DNA of 64,000 nucleotides from Candidatus Rifleibacteriota bacterium (lineage in GTDB: Bacteria > Muiribacteriota > Ozemobacteria > Ozemobacterales > Ozemobacteraceae), in assembly GCA_024710355.1 (NCBI GenBank), contig JANJUX010000016.1:186001-250000 (forward strand), in the 5' to 3' direction. Position numbers and translations under genes: made by a program. The notes beneath the pieces were generated by a model. That model saw only the letters and a program-made list of their open reading frames with translations, was not told where the DNA came from and searched no databases. Of the stretch, positions 41,929 through 50,568 are shown piece after piece; the first letter of the stretch is position 1, and each line of letters opens with the position of its first letter.

Positions 41929-44502
41929 TCAGAATACGGTAATTTTAAAAAGCATTTCAACGGACTGGTGATAAGCATCTTTCGCAACAATGGTGAAGCT
42001 TTTTTCGCCGGTCGCCTGTGAAGTGGGGATACCAGTAATTTGGCCATCAGAGCTGAGAGACAACCCAGCGGGCAGAGCAGAGCCAGCTTTCAGAGCAAAG
42101 CTGTATGGAGTATTCCCGCCGGAAACACCAAGATTAACCTGGGTATAGATATTTCCGATGACCGCTGAATTCAAAATTTCGCCCGTGGTGTACTGTGGCA
42201 GATTATCATAAAGAGTGCCGCCAAGGCTTGCAGAAAGCAGCAGTTCATAATAAGACGGGCTCGATTCGAATTCGGTCTGTGAAATTGCTTCATACTGTTT
42301 GAGAGCGACCATGCCGAAATCCTCGACAAAATACTGTTCCTCCTTGGCGATCTCTTTCAAACCGCCACCATAATCCACTTCGGTAACGAAAGTAACTTTG
42401 AGAACATCATTGAAAGTTTTACAGGGAGTAAAAAAGCTGGTTTCCAGGGCACTTGCAACGGTCATGGTTGTAGTAGCGATATACTGGTCGACACCGTCAT
42501 CGTAATTTGTAACGTAAAAATCGACATCTCCGGGATTGTACCATGCCCGCAGGCTTTTAAACGGGGCTCCCTTATTGACATCCTGATTGTAAAACCAGAT
42601 GTTTCCTTCGTTGTCGACTGCCCGATACCACGGTTTTTTTGCCGGTGCTGCCTGCCCTCTTAAAGAGATCCGATGCAGAGGGCTGAGCGAAGCGCGCATA
42701 CTGACTACCGGAGACCCAGTCGGATTAACGTAAGAGCTGCCCTCCATGAAGAAATTCAGCCCGTTGATAACAGTTGCACCGGCATAAGTGAAGTCGCTGT
42801 ATCTCGCCTCCGAGGCAACGCCATTCTCTATCGGAACATAGGTATACTCATCTTCCGGGACGAGGGGATAATAGCGACTGGTTTCATAAGTTCCAGTTTC
42901 AACGACCAGGGTATAATCGACCGAGCCCTTGGCACCATTGGAATCGCTGGCGTAAACGGTCATTGCGTAGGGCCCGGGGGCCACAGAGGCCGCAATTTCG
43001 CCAGACATGACGCCAGCAGCACCACCGGTACCGGTGGCAGCAATGGTAATACCAGTGGGCCCGTCGACCGTCCAGGTAACATTACCAGTGGCATTGCCGA
43101 CAGTAAAACTTACCGGAGTTATCAGGTGGCCAGCGGTAACATTCTGGCTGCCGTTGGTCGGGGTTATCGAAAGGGGCGGAGCATCGACAAGTTCGATCGA
43201 GTAATCAAAGGTAGCTGAACGGTTGTAGGCATCGACTACACTGATTGTCAGGTTAAATGGGGCCGGGGCCGCGGTTGCGTCGGTTTTGCCGGAGAGGTAA
43301 CCGCCAGTAGAGTTGGAAGTGATGGTTACTCCGGTCGGGGCGCCGGTAACACTCCAGGTAAACGGCGCGCTGCCGCTGGTAGTAGAGAACTGCACCGGAA
43401 CGATATCCTGACCTCTGATAACCTTCTGACTGCTCGCTGCCGAAGAGGTAATAACCGGGTTGTTGCTGTCTAGAACACCGCCAACCAGGCGTTCGTAGAG
43501 GTAGTCAGAAGAGCTGATCACGGTTGTGCCCGGCTGAAATGTTTCCTGACCAACAAGACCGACATTTTCGACAAAATAAAGCAGCGAAGTAGAGGTCGCC
43601 GAGGTTGAGTAACCGGTGTGATAAGACTCCTGGGTTATCGGCAGAGCCCTGAAAGTTCTGAGAGGAGTTACTATTTCCTTCATTTGAGAACCAATGGTTA
43701 AAGTAATTATTGTGGACTCACCCTCGCCGTAGCTCTGCAGCACAATAACGTCTTTTTCGCCCGGGGCGTAACTGGCCTTCAGCAGACGTTGCGGCACCCC
43801 ACCACTGTAAGATTCATAAATCCATATTTCGCCCTGACGATTGGCATAGTATGCTCCTGTGCCTGTCAGACCAGAACGTCTCTGATTACCGGCATAGTCG
43901 TAGATATAACGGTAATAGGTGACACCTTCGTGCTGGTAGGTCTCATCAGCCGAAAACTTGCGCGAGTTAATACTCGCAGAACTGCCCTGATAACTACTGT
44001 AATAGGTCATCCGGTCACCGGGAACTATTGGAAAGTAGCTGGCAGTAGTGAATGAAGTCACTCCGGTTTCCTGAATGGTAATAGCCTCAATTTTCCATTC
44101 ACTTTCCTCTTTTACCATCGAGAAAATCAGCCAGAGAGCATTACCGGTAGACATGACCTTGGAGGCTTTAACAATCGCGGTATCGGGAGCTGGCTGGGTA
44201 ATATCGGCGGGATTCACCATGAATTCCCAGGTATGATTGTCATCCGGGTTGTTGAGGTCAGCACCGAAGTCTTTAACATAAAGAACTTTGGTGGATTCTG
44301 AAGTGCTAGCGGTCTGGGCAAAGACGCCAGACGAAGTCGGGTCGCCGGTTCGCAGCGATTCGGCAAATCGATTCAGGGTCGCAGTAATGCCGGCAACGTC
44401 TTTTTCAAAGGCCGGAACGCTGCCACTGCCGCCACCACCCATACAACCGCAGATAAGAGTTACAGAAAGGACTAAAAAGGCCATTAACCTTGTTTTTGTC
44501 AT
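41929..44502 (-). CDS. Lipoprotein with putative Ig-like (He_PIG) domains
   Basis: 857 residues from the ATG at 44502 (AGAGGA just upstream). The N-terminus MTKTRLMAFLVLSVTLICGC is a lipoprotein signal with Cys20 as lipidation site, followed by a glycine/serine linker. Two long beta-rich regions with the same opening ('SYFPIVPGDRMTYY', 'RYYPLVPEDEYTYV') look like internal duplicates. Ig-like repeats of the He_PIG kind lie around them ('FTWSVTGAPTGVTITSNSTGGYLSG', 'VTWTVDGPTGITIAATG', 'LPAGLSLSSDGQITGIPT'). Probably a surface or outer-membrane lipoprotein. It follows the barrel gene and the FecR-domain gene in one direction, which suggests a joint envelope unit. Confidence 0.8.
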   Translation of the reverse strand: MTKTRLMAFLVLSVTLICGCMGGGGSGSVPAFEKDVAGITATLNRFAESLRTGDPTSSGVFAQTASTSESTKVLYVKDFGADLNNPDDNHTWEFMVNPADITQPAPDTAIVKASKVMSTGNALWLIFSMVKEESEWKIEAITIQETGVTSFTTASYFPIVPGDRMTYYSSYQGSSASINSRKFSADETYQHEGVTYYRYIYDYAGNQRRSGLTGTGAYYANRQGEIWIYESYSGGVPQRLLKASYAPGEKDVIVLQSYGEGESTIITLTIGSQMKEIVTPLRTFRALPITQESYHTGYSTSATSTSLLYFVENVGLVGQETFQPGTTVISSSDYLYERLVGGVLDSNNPVITSSAASSQKVIRGQDIVPVQFSTTSGSAPFTWSVTGAPTGVTITSNSTGGYLSGKTDATAAPAPFNLTISVVDAYNRSATFDYSIELVDAPPLSITPTNGSQNVTAGHLITPVSFTVGNATGNVTWTVDGPTGITIAATGTGGAAGVMSGEIAASVAPGPYAMTVYASDSNGAKGSVDYTLVVETGTYETSRYYPLVPEDEYTYVPIENGVASEARYSDFTYAGATVINGLNFFMEGSSYVNPTGSPVVSMRASLSPLHRISLRGQAAPAKKPWYRAVDNEGNIWFYNQDVNKGAPFKSLRAWYNPGDVDFYVTNYDDGVDQYIATTTMTVASALETSFFTPCKTFNDVLKVTFVTEVDYGGGLKEIAKEEQYFVEDFGMVALKQYEAISQTEFESSPSYYELLLSASLGGTLYDNLPQYTTGEILNSAVIGNIYTQVNLGVSGGNTPYSFALKAGSALPAGLSLSSDGQITGIPTSQATGEKSFTIVAKDAYHQSVEMLFKITVF

Positions 44503-44536
44503 AGTATTCCTCTGTTTATGCCATTCTCTGTTCAGA

Positions 44537-46540
44537 TCAGAAAACGTATTCAAGACCACCGTAGAATTCGCTGATGGTCATGGGGCGGGTGAAATCCCAG
44601 AGCAGTTCCTGTGATTTGGCGTCGAACTGGCGGTAATACGATTTTTCCCATGAGGCTCGCAGCCTCAGTTTAAGGTCGTCGGACAAAGTGCAGTTGTATT
44701 GCAGTTCGGTGATCGGCTGTGATTCGCCTTCCCAGCCGGTAGAGATCGCGCCGTTCCGGAAGTTGAATTTTCTCCAGCTCTGATCGATTTTCCAGTCATA
44801 TTTCCGGGCTTTTGCATAACTGAGCGCGAGTCCGCTCATGAGATAGCGGTAGTCTCTATAGCCGAGCCTGTCATAGATTCTGCTGAGGTATTCATTGTTC
44901 CAGACCAGATTCATCTGGTTTTTCAGGCGCCATGAAAGCTTGACGTTCTGCAGGTTTTCCTTAAATTCCATGTCTTCACCGGCGGTTACGTCAGCGGTGC
45001 GAATATGGTAATTGCTGTCCCATCTGGCACGGAAATCTTCATTGAAGTTCTTCTGCCACATGCCGTGCAGCTTGTGGTTCTTATGCGCGCGTTCGCGTGA
45101 ATTTTCATCGTTGTGAACAAAGCGATAGTCATAAACGGTTCTGGTCTTATCATCAATTTTGATGCGGGCCGCAGCAAAAAGGTTCACTTCCTTGTAACCG
45201 CGGGGCTCGTCGGCAGTATAGCTTCTGATCGAGTGCTGGCCTTCGAACGAATAGGCCAGTTTGCTGTGCATCGGCAGCTCATAGTTCAGGCGGAAATAAT
45301 TGTCAAAATAACTGGCGCGATAGAGGTTAACTGCTTCCTGGTCATACAGACGGCGGTCAAAAGTGTTTGAAATGGCCAGCTCTGATTTATTGCCGCTGTA
45401 GGTGCGGTTGAATTCGCCATAAAGGTTCGCATTGTCATAGTCGAGGTCGTTGACGTTGCTGTAACGGCGCCATTCCCCCTTGAGTTCAAGAAACATGTTA
45501 CCGTTATCTCTGAACCAGGTTTCCTGGTCGCCGAGGTTCATCTGATAAAAATCAGAACGGGAGTAATTTGGGTAAGTTCTTGTCTGGTAACCAACATTGG
45601 CCAGTCTTTCGCGTTTGGTCCAGCGGTCGTTGAAAAAGACTTCGGCAAGGTTGTTGCGGTAATCCTTGAGGCTGCTCTCCGGATACCATGAATGCTGCAG
45701 AGTGTTTTTGATCGTCCAGGCGCGGTCTGGAGTCTGTTTGATCAGATAAGCCAGCGTAAAGTAGTTTTCATGTACCGGTTCGTTGCGCTCTCTCTTGAGA
45801 AAGCGGTCTTCAAGAAACAGCTGGCGTTTTTCATCAAACTTATAGGTAAGATTGAGCTTACCCTGCCTGAGGTTGTTCGGCAATGCCGATTCAACCGCCG
45901 GAGTGGTTACCGGCAGCGCATTTGTCTGAACCCGGTAAACTTCGTTTCTATTTTTGAGTTCAAGCTTCAAAACACCGCTGACATCAATTTTTGATTTTTT
46001 TTCGGCCGGGACACCCGCATCGGAGTCTGTTTTTTCAGGTTCGACAGATGCGGGAACAGCTGCAGGAGCGTCGGTTTCGGGAGAAGTTGCTTCGGGAGTC
46101 TTTTCGCTGGTGGGCACAGTCTTTTCAACCTGTTTCTGGCCACGATAGACAAACCTTGCGGCATGGAAATCGCGGATTTCGCGATACAGGTCATCGATAC
46201 GTGAAAAACCATTGAACAGCTGCGGCCGGTCAGCCGGGTAATCGCCAGAAACGCTGGTGAAAAGGTCTTCCATCAGATCATAGCGCTTCTGAATGCGACT
46301 CATGCTCTCTTCAGCCTCATCTTTGATTTCCTGCATCCTGTCGCTGTCAGGAGCGATTTTCAGGCTGTCGATGCGGCGGTCAAGCTCTTCAAGACGGCGC
46401 AGGGTGTTGCTGAAATCCGGTTCATATCTTCTGAAGGCATTCAATGCGCCCTCTGAAGCCATTGACAACGCAAAGGCAAAGTTAGAAAACAGAACCGCTG
46501 CAATAACCAGTATTGTAAGGATATTATTCTTTTTCATCAT
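44537..46540 (-). CDS. Predicted outer-membrane beta-barrel protein
   Basis: 667 residues from the ATG at 46540 (AAGGA 5 bases upstream). Signal peptide (NNILTILVIAAVLFSNFAFA), then a helical coiled-coil-prone region (about 30-125), a Pro/Glu/Ala-rich linker (about 135-190), and a long stretch of alternating amphipathic strands ending 'EFYGGLEYVF'. The terminal phenylalanine is the usual signal for Bam-dependent insertion. The barrel is rich in Tyr, Arg and Asn and could have around twenty strands; I did not count them rigorously. Arrangement with a FecR-domain protein and an Ig-like lipoprotein suggests an envelope complex. Ligand unknown. Confidence 0.75.
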   Translation of the reverse strand: MMKKNNILTILVIAAVLFSNFAFALSMASEGALNAFRRYEPDFSNTLRRLEELDRRIDSLKIAPDSDRMQEIKDEAEESMSRIQKRYDLMEDLFTSVSGDYPADRPQLFNGFSRIDDLYREIRDFHAARFVYRGQKQVEKTVPTSEKTPEATSPETDAPAAVPASVEPEKTDSDAGVPAEKKSKIDVSGVLKLELKNRNEVYRVQTNALPVTTPAVESALPNNLRQGKLNLTYKFDEKRQLFLEDRFLKRERNEPVHENYFTLAYLIKQTPDRAWTIKNTLQHSWYPESSLKDYRNNLAEVFFNDRWTKRERLANVGYQTRTYPNYSRSDFYQMNLGDQETWFRDNGNMFLELKGEWRRYSNVNDLDYDNANLYGEFNRTYSGNKSELAISNTFDRRLYDQEAVNLYRASYFDNYFRLNYELPMHSKLAYSFEGQHSIRSYTADEPRGYKEVNLFAAARIKIDDKTRTVYDYRFVHNDENSRERAHKNHKLHGMWQKNFNEDFRARWDSNYHIRTADVTAGEDMEFKENLQNVKLSWRLKNQMNLVWNNEYLSRIYDRLGYRDYRYLMSGLALSYAKARKYDWKIDQSWRKFNFRNGAISTGWEGESQPITELQYNCTLSDDLKLRLRASWEKSYYRQFDAKSQELLWDFTRPMTISEFYGGLEYVF

Positions 46541-46559
46541 AGTTTTCCTTTGCATCATC

Positions 46560-48230
46560 TCAGTTCAGGAATTCTGCCAGCTGGCGTTCGAGATCTGCTA
46601 TGTTCGTCTGCAACTGTTCAGCCACAATTCCGAGCTGCTGAAAACGGTCGCTGATGTTCCGCCAGGTCGATTCAAGTTCTTCCTGTTCGCTGGTTTTGTA
46701 TTTGGCACCGGCGGAGGCCCTCAAAGTTCGGTCATAAAGTCTCTGGGCCTTGGTGAAAGAACGCTTGACTCTGGCAAAACTGTCCATGATGCGGGCAGAA
46801 GCTTTCAGGCGTCTTTCCATGGCGCTCTGGCTGGCTCTTAAATTGGCAGCGTCAGTAATCAGGTTGTAATCGGCAATTTCATTTTTCATGATTACAAGGT
46901 TGTCTGAGAGAACGTCATCGAGCTGAGACATCTCGATGATAGTTGCGGGGGTCACTTCAACCACCGTCAGAGAACGCATCATTGCAGCAATGGCAGTGCG
47001 CTGACTGTTGATGGCTTTAATCATCGCCTGCAGCTCGACTGAAGTCGGATTCTGAGTCAGCATTTCTGAAGTCTTCTGGAGCACTTCATCAAGAGCGCTG
47101 ATAGCGTTGGCACAAACCTGGCTTGCTTCAAGGAACCAGTCCTGGCTCTGGCCGTTCGGATTAGACGTAAGAACGGCTTTAATTGCATCGACGTCGGAAG
47201 TTGCCTGGGCCATTTCAGTGCGCAATGTTTCAAGTTCAGCGCCGAGTTCTTCAGTAACCGCAGAAAGTTTGAATTCATACCGCATGATCCTGGTAATCTG
47301 GCTCTGATAGGACTGTTGTTTTGCCAGAACCGCCGCAACTTCTTTCATCAGTGACACAAGTCTGACGCGGTCAGCTGCCGGAAGATCCGGCGCCTGCATG
47401 GCGGTGTCGATTCTCTTTCTTATTGAGTTGAGGATCAGGTTGTCTTCAAGAAGAACGCCGACGAAACGTTCGGCATCTTTTTTGACTGTCATGGCTTCGC
47501 TTTCTTCTATAGAAGTCATGGCTACCAGTTTGGTAAAAATTTCGTTAATGCGGGTGAATTCGGCAGATTCTGCGTCCATTATGCCCTTGAGAACATCTGG
47601 CACTTCGTTCATCTGGATCGATTCGCCCATGCGGGAAGTCTGTTCTTCCCATTTTTTCTGTTCGGCCGTAACGTCGATTTCAACCTTTTCGGTTTTACCA
47701 CCGGTTTTTACTACCAGTTCTTCGCCTTCGGCAACGGTTACTTTTTCGCGGGTTTCGCGAATAAGCACTTCGGCGATACCACGCAGAACCTGAATGCGGT
47801 CTTCGTCGCGACTGGTCGAGCAGGTGATGTTGGTACCCTTGATGCCGGCAACCGCCTGACTCATTTCGACTTCCATGGTACCGTTGGTGACCATCTTTTT
47901 GACGTTTACCCAAATATTACCGGCCACCAGGGTGACTTTGCTGTCCTGGCCGCTCGGAACGGTAAGAATGATTTCGCTTTCAGGCTTAACGACGAAAGTC
48001 GTCATATCCTGCATACTGAGAATCGCGCCTGAGTCCTGCTCGGTTTTGACGTGGTCGAGCACATTGAGCTTCGAAGAAAGTTCGGCGAGTTCCCAGCCTT
48101 CTTCGTTGGCATCAGGTCTGACGGTGACTTCGCCGTGCAGATCCGAGAACTTGATGCCAGAATCTTCGGCGGCAAAACAGGGCGAAAAAAGCAGCAAAAA
48201 GGCAACCAACAACAATATGGTACGTTTCAT
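46560..48230 (-). CDS. Secreted FecR-domain protein with long helical C-terminus
   Basis: 556 residues from the ATG at 48230; signal peptide MKRTILLLVAFLLLFSPCFAA. The FecR domain spans about residues 35-175: 'KLNVLDHVKTEQDSGAILSM', 'VTLVAGNIWVNVKK', 'VAGIKGTNITCS', 'IQVLRGIAEVLI'. The rest is long alpha-helical, coiled-coil-like. This is not the classical FecR anti-sigma regulator, because it is exported at its N-terminus and no sigma factor gene is near. FecR domains of this kind occur in many secreted proteins. The next gene in the same direction, 20 bases on, is the barrel. Confidence 0.82.
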   Translation of the reverse strand: MKRTILLLVAFLLLFSPCFAAEDSGIKFSDLHGEVTVRPDANEEGWELAELSSKLNVLDHVKTEQDSGAILSMQDMTTFVVKPESEIILTVPSGQDSKVTLVAGNIWVNVKKMVTNGTMEVEMSQAVAGIKGTNITCSTSRDEDRIQVLRGIAEVLIRETREKVTVAEGEELVVKTGGKTEKVEIDVTAEQKKWEEQTSRMGESIQMNEVPDVLKGIMDAESAEFTRINEIFTKLVAMTSIEESEAMTVKKDAERFVGVLLEDNLILNSIRKRIDTAMQAPDLPAADRVRLVSLMKEVAAVLAKQQSYQSQITRIMRYEFKLSAVTEELGAELETLRTEMAQATSDVDAIKAVLTSNPNGQSQDWFLEASQVCANAISALDEVLQKTSEMLTQNPTSVELQAMIKAINSQRTAIAAMMRSLTVVEVTPATIIEMSQLDDVLSDNLVIMKNEIADYNLITDAANLRASQSAMERRLKASARIMDSFARVKRSFTKAQRLYDRTLRASAGAKYKTSEQEELESTWRNISDRFQQLGIVAEQLQTNIADLERQLAEFLN

Positions 48231-48378
48231 CACTACCAAACTCCTCAAGTATCCATTTATCTCTGACTTATGGTGTACAACGTAAACATTTCTTGATAAC
48301 ACGCCCGGACCGCGGTGGTCAAGAATAGTTTTCTGTCAGCGGATTAAGGCTCTATGAGGAGTTTACAGCCAACCAGGG

Positions 48379-50358
48379 TCAGCTGTTTTTATCTATTGAA
48401 GCGGTATTACCTGCCTGGTCTTTTATGGTCAGCTTTATCTTATGTGGTTTTGCAGTTGCCGGCCTGACAACATAGACCTCGGCCTTGTCGGGGTCAGAAT
48501 ATACTTCGGCGGCCTGGCCGTTGATGCGTGCCGATGCGCTCAGATAATCGACACCCTTGCCGATATCCGACACTTTGAACACATAGCATTTGCCAAGGTG
48601 GTAATCGCTGGTCTGTCCGGAATATTTGAGTTCGGGCGGTACAAGGTCTTCGAGAATGACAAAGCGGCCACCGGTGCGGCTGGTGAAAGTGAGGGCCCGG
48701 CCTTCGACCTTTTCACCGTTGTGCCAGTAGCTGCCCGGCTCGCTGACGCCGTAAACTCCGAGCTTTTTGATATCACCGGCAAAGTTCTCGGGTACAATGC
48801 TCAACCTGGCCTCAGCGTTAAAAACCACATCATCAGGGGAAAACTGCCAGACCGGGCTGAAAGCTTTGAGATAGCCTCTTCTGGCGTTGCCGCCTGCTGC
48901 CGGTGCCAGATCGACCCGGCGCATGGTTGCAAAAACAGGAAAGTTCAGGCTGCCTTCGGGAAATTGCACGTTGCCGCCATCTTCCTGGGCAACTTTGCCA
49001 CCAGCGGTTTCGACAAAGGCAGTCTCCGGCAGAATCCTGCGTTCCTGCAGCCATGCCCCCTTTTCCCATCTTTTTTCTTTCGGGAAGGCGATTTCGGCAC
49101 GGCCGTCACGCAAAATACAGTTCAGCTCGGCGGTTTTGCCATCGGCGTCGTTAACAGCAACTCTGCCAAACAACGGGCCGGCTGATCTTTTGCTTTGTCG
49201 GGCGGTTGCTTCACCGACTGCAATAAGACTGAAGGTGGTTTGAACGGTCTGCACAAATTTGAACGTTTCCAGGTCGGCGACAGTGAATATTTTCGAAAAA
49301 TCGGCCGGCTGGTGCAGAATCCCGCCACTGAGAGCTATGCTGTTACCACCGAAATCTACCGCATCAACCTTGAATTCAAAACGACGGTCGGCAAACAGGT
49401 CATCGGTAATGCAACCACTCCAGGCCGTAAAGGCAGCGGCGAATGGCAAGGTATCGAATGGCCATTTGAAGAGATTGTAGACATAACCGGTATTTTTCTG
49501 GTTGCACTTGAAGAAGTCGTAAACCCAGGGGCACTGGCGATTATCATCATAGCTGTACTGATGAAAGATTCTTTCTAAAAGAACCCTGTCATTGACTGAG
49601 AAAACAATCTTCTCTACTCCATAGCGATTACCCGCTCCGTTGGTGTCAGAAATTCCGAGCTGCATACCGGTCCGGCCCGAGACTTCTGGGGTTTGCGGCA
49701 AAATCCAGCCGCCCTTTCCCTTTGCCTTCAGAGAATATCTGGCAGACAAAAAACTGCCATCGATAACAGCACCATGTGCCAGAGGTTCAAGATACATTGA
49801 GTGAAAGGTCGGGAAAATGCTGTCTGCGGGGCGAAAACCGTATTTTGCCGGGGCAACCGGCTCATCGTTGAGCGTTCGCATTTCAAAATGCAGGTGCGAA
49901 GGCCCCATACCGGTTTCGCCGGAAAGGGCGACTATCTGGCCGCGCTTGACCGGAAAGCGGTCAGCCTTGAAAAAGTCGTTAATGCCGTGGCGCTGCCCCA
50001 TTTTTTTCAGCTTGCCATCGATATAGCTTTTCAGATCGCCGGAAAAATCCTGCAGGTGACCATACACAACTCTGGTGTTCATCTGCGGATGATCAATGTA
50101 GAGTGCATAACCGTAGCCACGAAACTGCACGCTGGCCCGTGAAATGAAGCCATCGGCAATGGCTCTGACCGGAAACCCGTTTTTCTGCTGCGTGCGCAGG
50201 TCAATGCCGGCGTGAAATCGCATACCACGGAATTCGGCAAAGCTCGAGCTCTGAGAAATTTCGATAGAAAGGGGCCAGAGCGGTTTTTCGGCAGCAGCAA
50301 CCGAAAAGAAGACAAGCGACCAGATGGCGACCAACAGCGGCATAAATAGCTTTTTCAA
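48379..50358 (-). CDS. Secreted M23-family metallopeptidase
   Basis: 659 residues from a TTG at 50358 with GGAG 8 bases upstream; this gives a signal peptide (KKLFMPLLVAIWSLVFFSVAAA). The M23 (LytM) fold follows directly: zinc ligands His49 and Asp53 in FHAGIDL and the HLHFEM motif in 'GMGPSHLHFEMR', so it should be an active peptidoglycan or glycine-linked peptide hydrolase. A helical insertion (about 105-145) lies between them. The C-terminal 450 residues are beta-rich Ig-like regions ('DLVPPELKYSG', 'VRPATAKPHKIKLTIKDQAGN') and may bind cell wall or partner proteins. Other start choices (ATG 50343, GTG 50367) are possible. Confidence 0.85.
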   Translation of the reverse strand: MKKLFMPLLVAIWSLVFFSVAAAEKPLWPLSIEISQSSSFAEFRGMRFHAGIDLRTQQKNGFPVRAIADGFISRASVQFRGYGYALYIDHPQMNTRVVYGHLQDFSGDLKSYIDGKLKKMGQRHGINDFFKADRFPVKRGQIVALSGETGMGPSHLHFEMRTLNDEPVAPAKYGFRPADSIFPTFHSMYLEPLAHGAVIDGSFLSARYSLKAKGKGGWILPQTPEVSGRTGMQLGISDTNGAGNRYGVEKIVFSVNDRVLLERIFHQYSYDDNRQCPWVYDFFKCNQKNTGYVYNLFKWPFDTLPFAAAFTAWSGCITDDLFADRRFEFKVDAVDFGGNSIALSGGILHQPADFSKIFTVADLETFKFVQTVQTTFSLIAVGEATARQSKRSAGPLFGRVAVNDADGKTAELNCILRDGRAEIAFPKEKRWEKGAWLQERRILPETAFVETAGGKVAQEDGGNVQFPEGSLNFPVFATMRRVDLAPAAGGNARRGYLKAFSPVWQFSPDDVVFNAEARLSIVPENFAGDIKKLGVYGVSEPGSYWHNGEKVEGRALTFTSRTGGRFVILEDLVPPELKYSGQTSDYHLGKCYVFKVSDIGKGVDYLSASARINGQAAEVYSDPDKAEVYVVRPATAKPHKIKLTIKDQAGNTASIDKNS

Positions 50359-50498
50359 CGATAACACTCCAATCTGAATGAAATACCGGTTATCTGACGG
50401 TGCATAAGGTAGCACTCCCCGACCCTCGCGGTCAAACCGCAAATATTGTGGTCAGACTGGGGGCACAACCCAACTCGTGTAAAAAATAAAAAAAGTAC

Positions 50499-50526
50499 TA
50501 AACCTTCGTAAAAATTACGACGATAA
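50499..50526 (+). promoter_or_regulatory. Sigma-28 (FliA)-like promoter of the flagellar operon
   Basis: TAAA (50499-50502), 16 bases, GACGATAA (50519-50526). The FliA consensus is TAAA-N15-GCCGATAA, so only one base and one spacer position differ. It lies 42 bases before fliK. Confidence 0.5.
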
Positions 50527-50568
50527 GGATAGTGGATAAATATAAAAAGTTCGAAAGGAGGTGAAACG

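Noticed and set aside
46560..48230. FecR-type anti-sigma regulator of a TonB system
   Set aside because: The FecR domain follows a signal peptide directly, there is no cytoplasmic sigma-binding part, and no sigma or TonB receptor gene is nearby.
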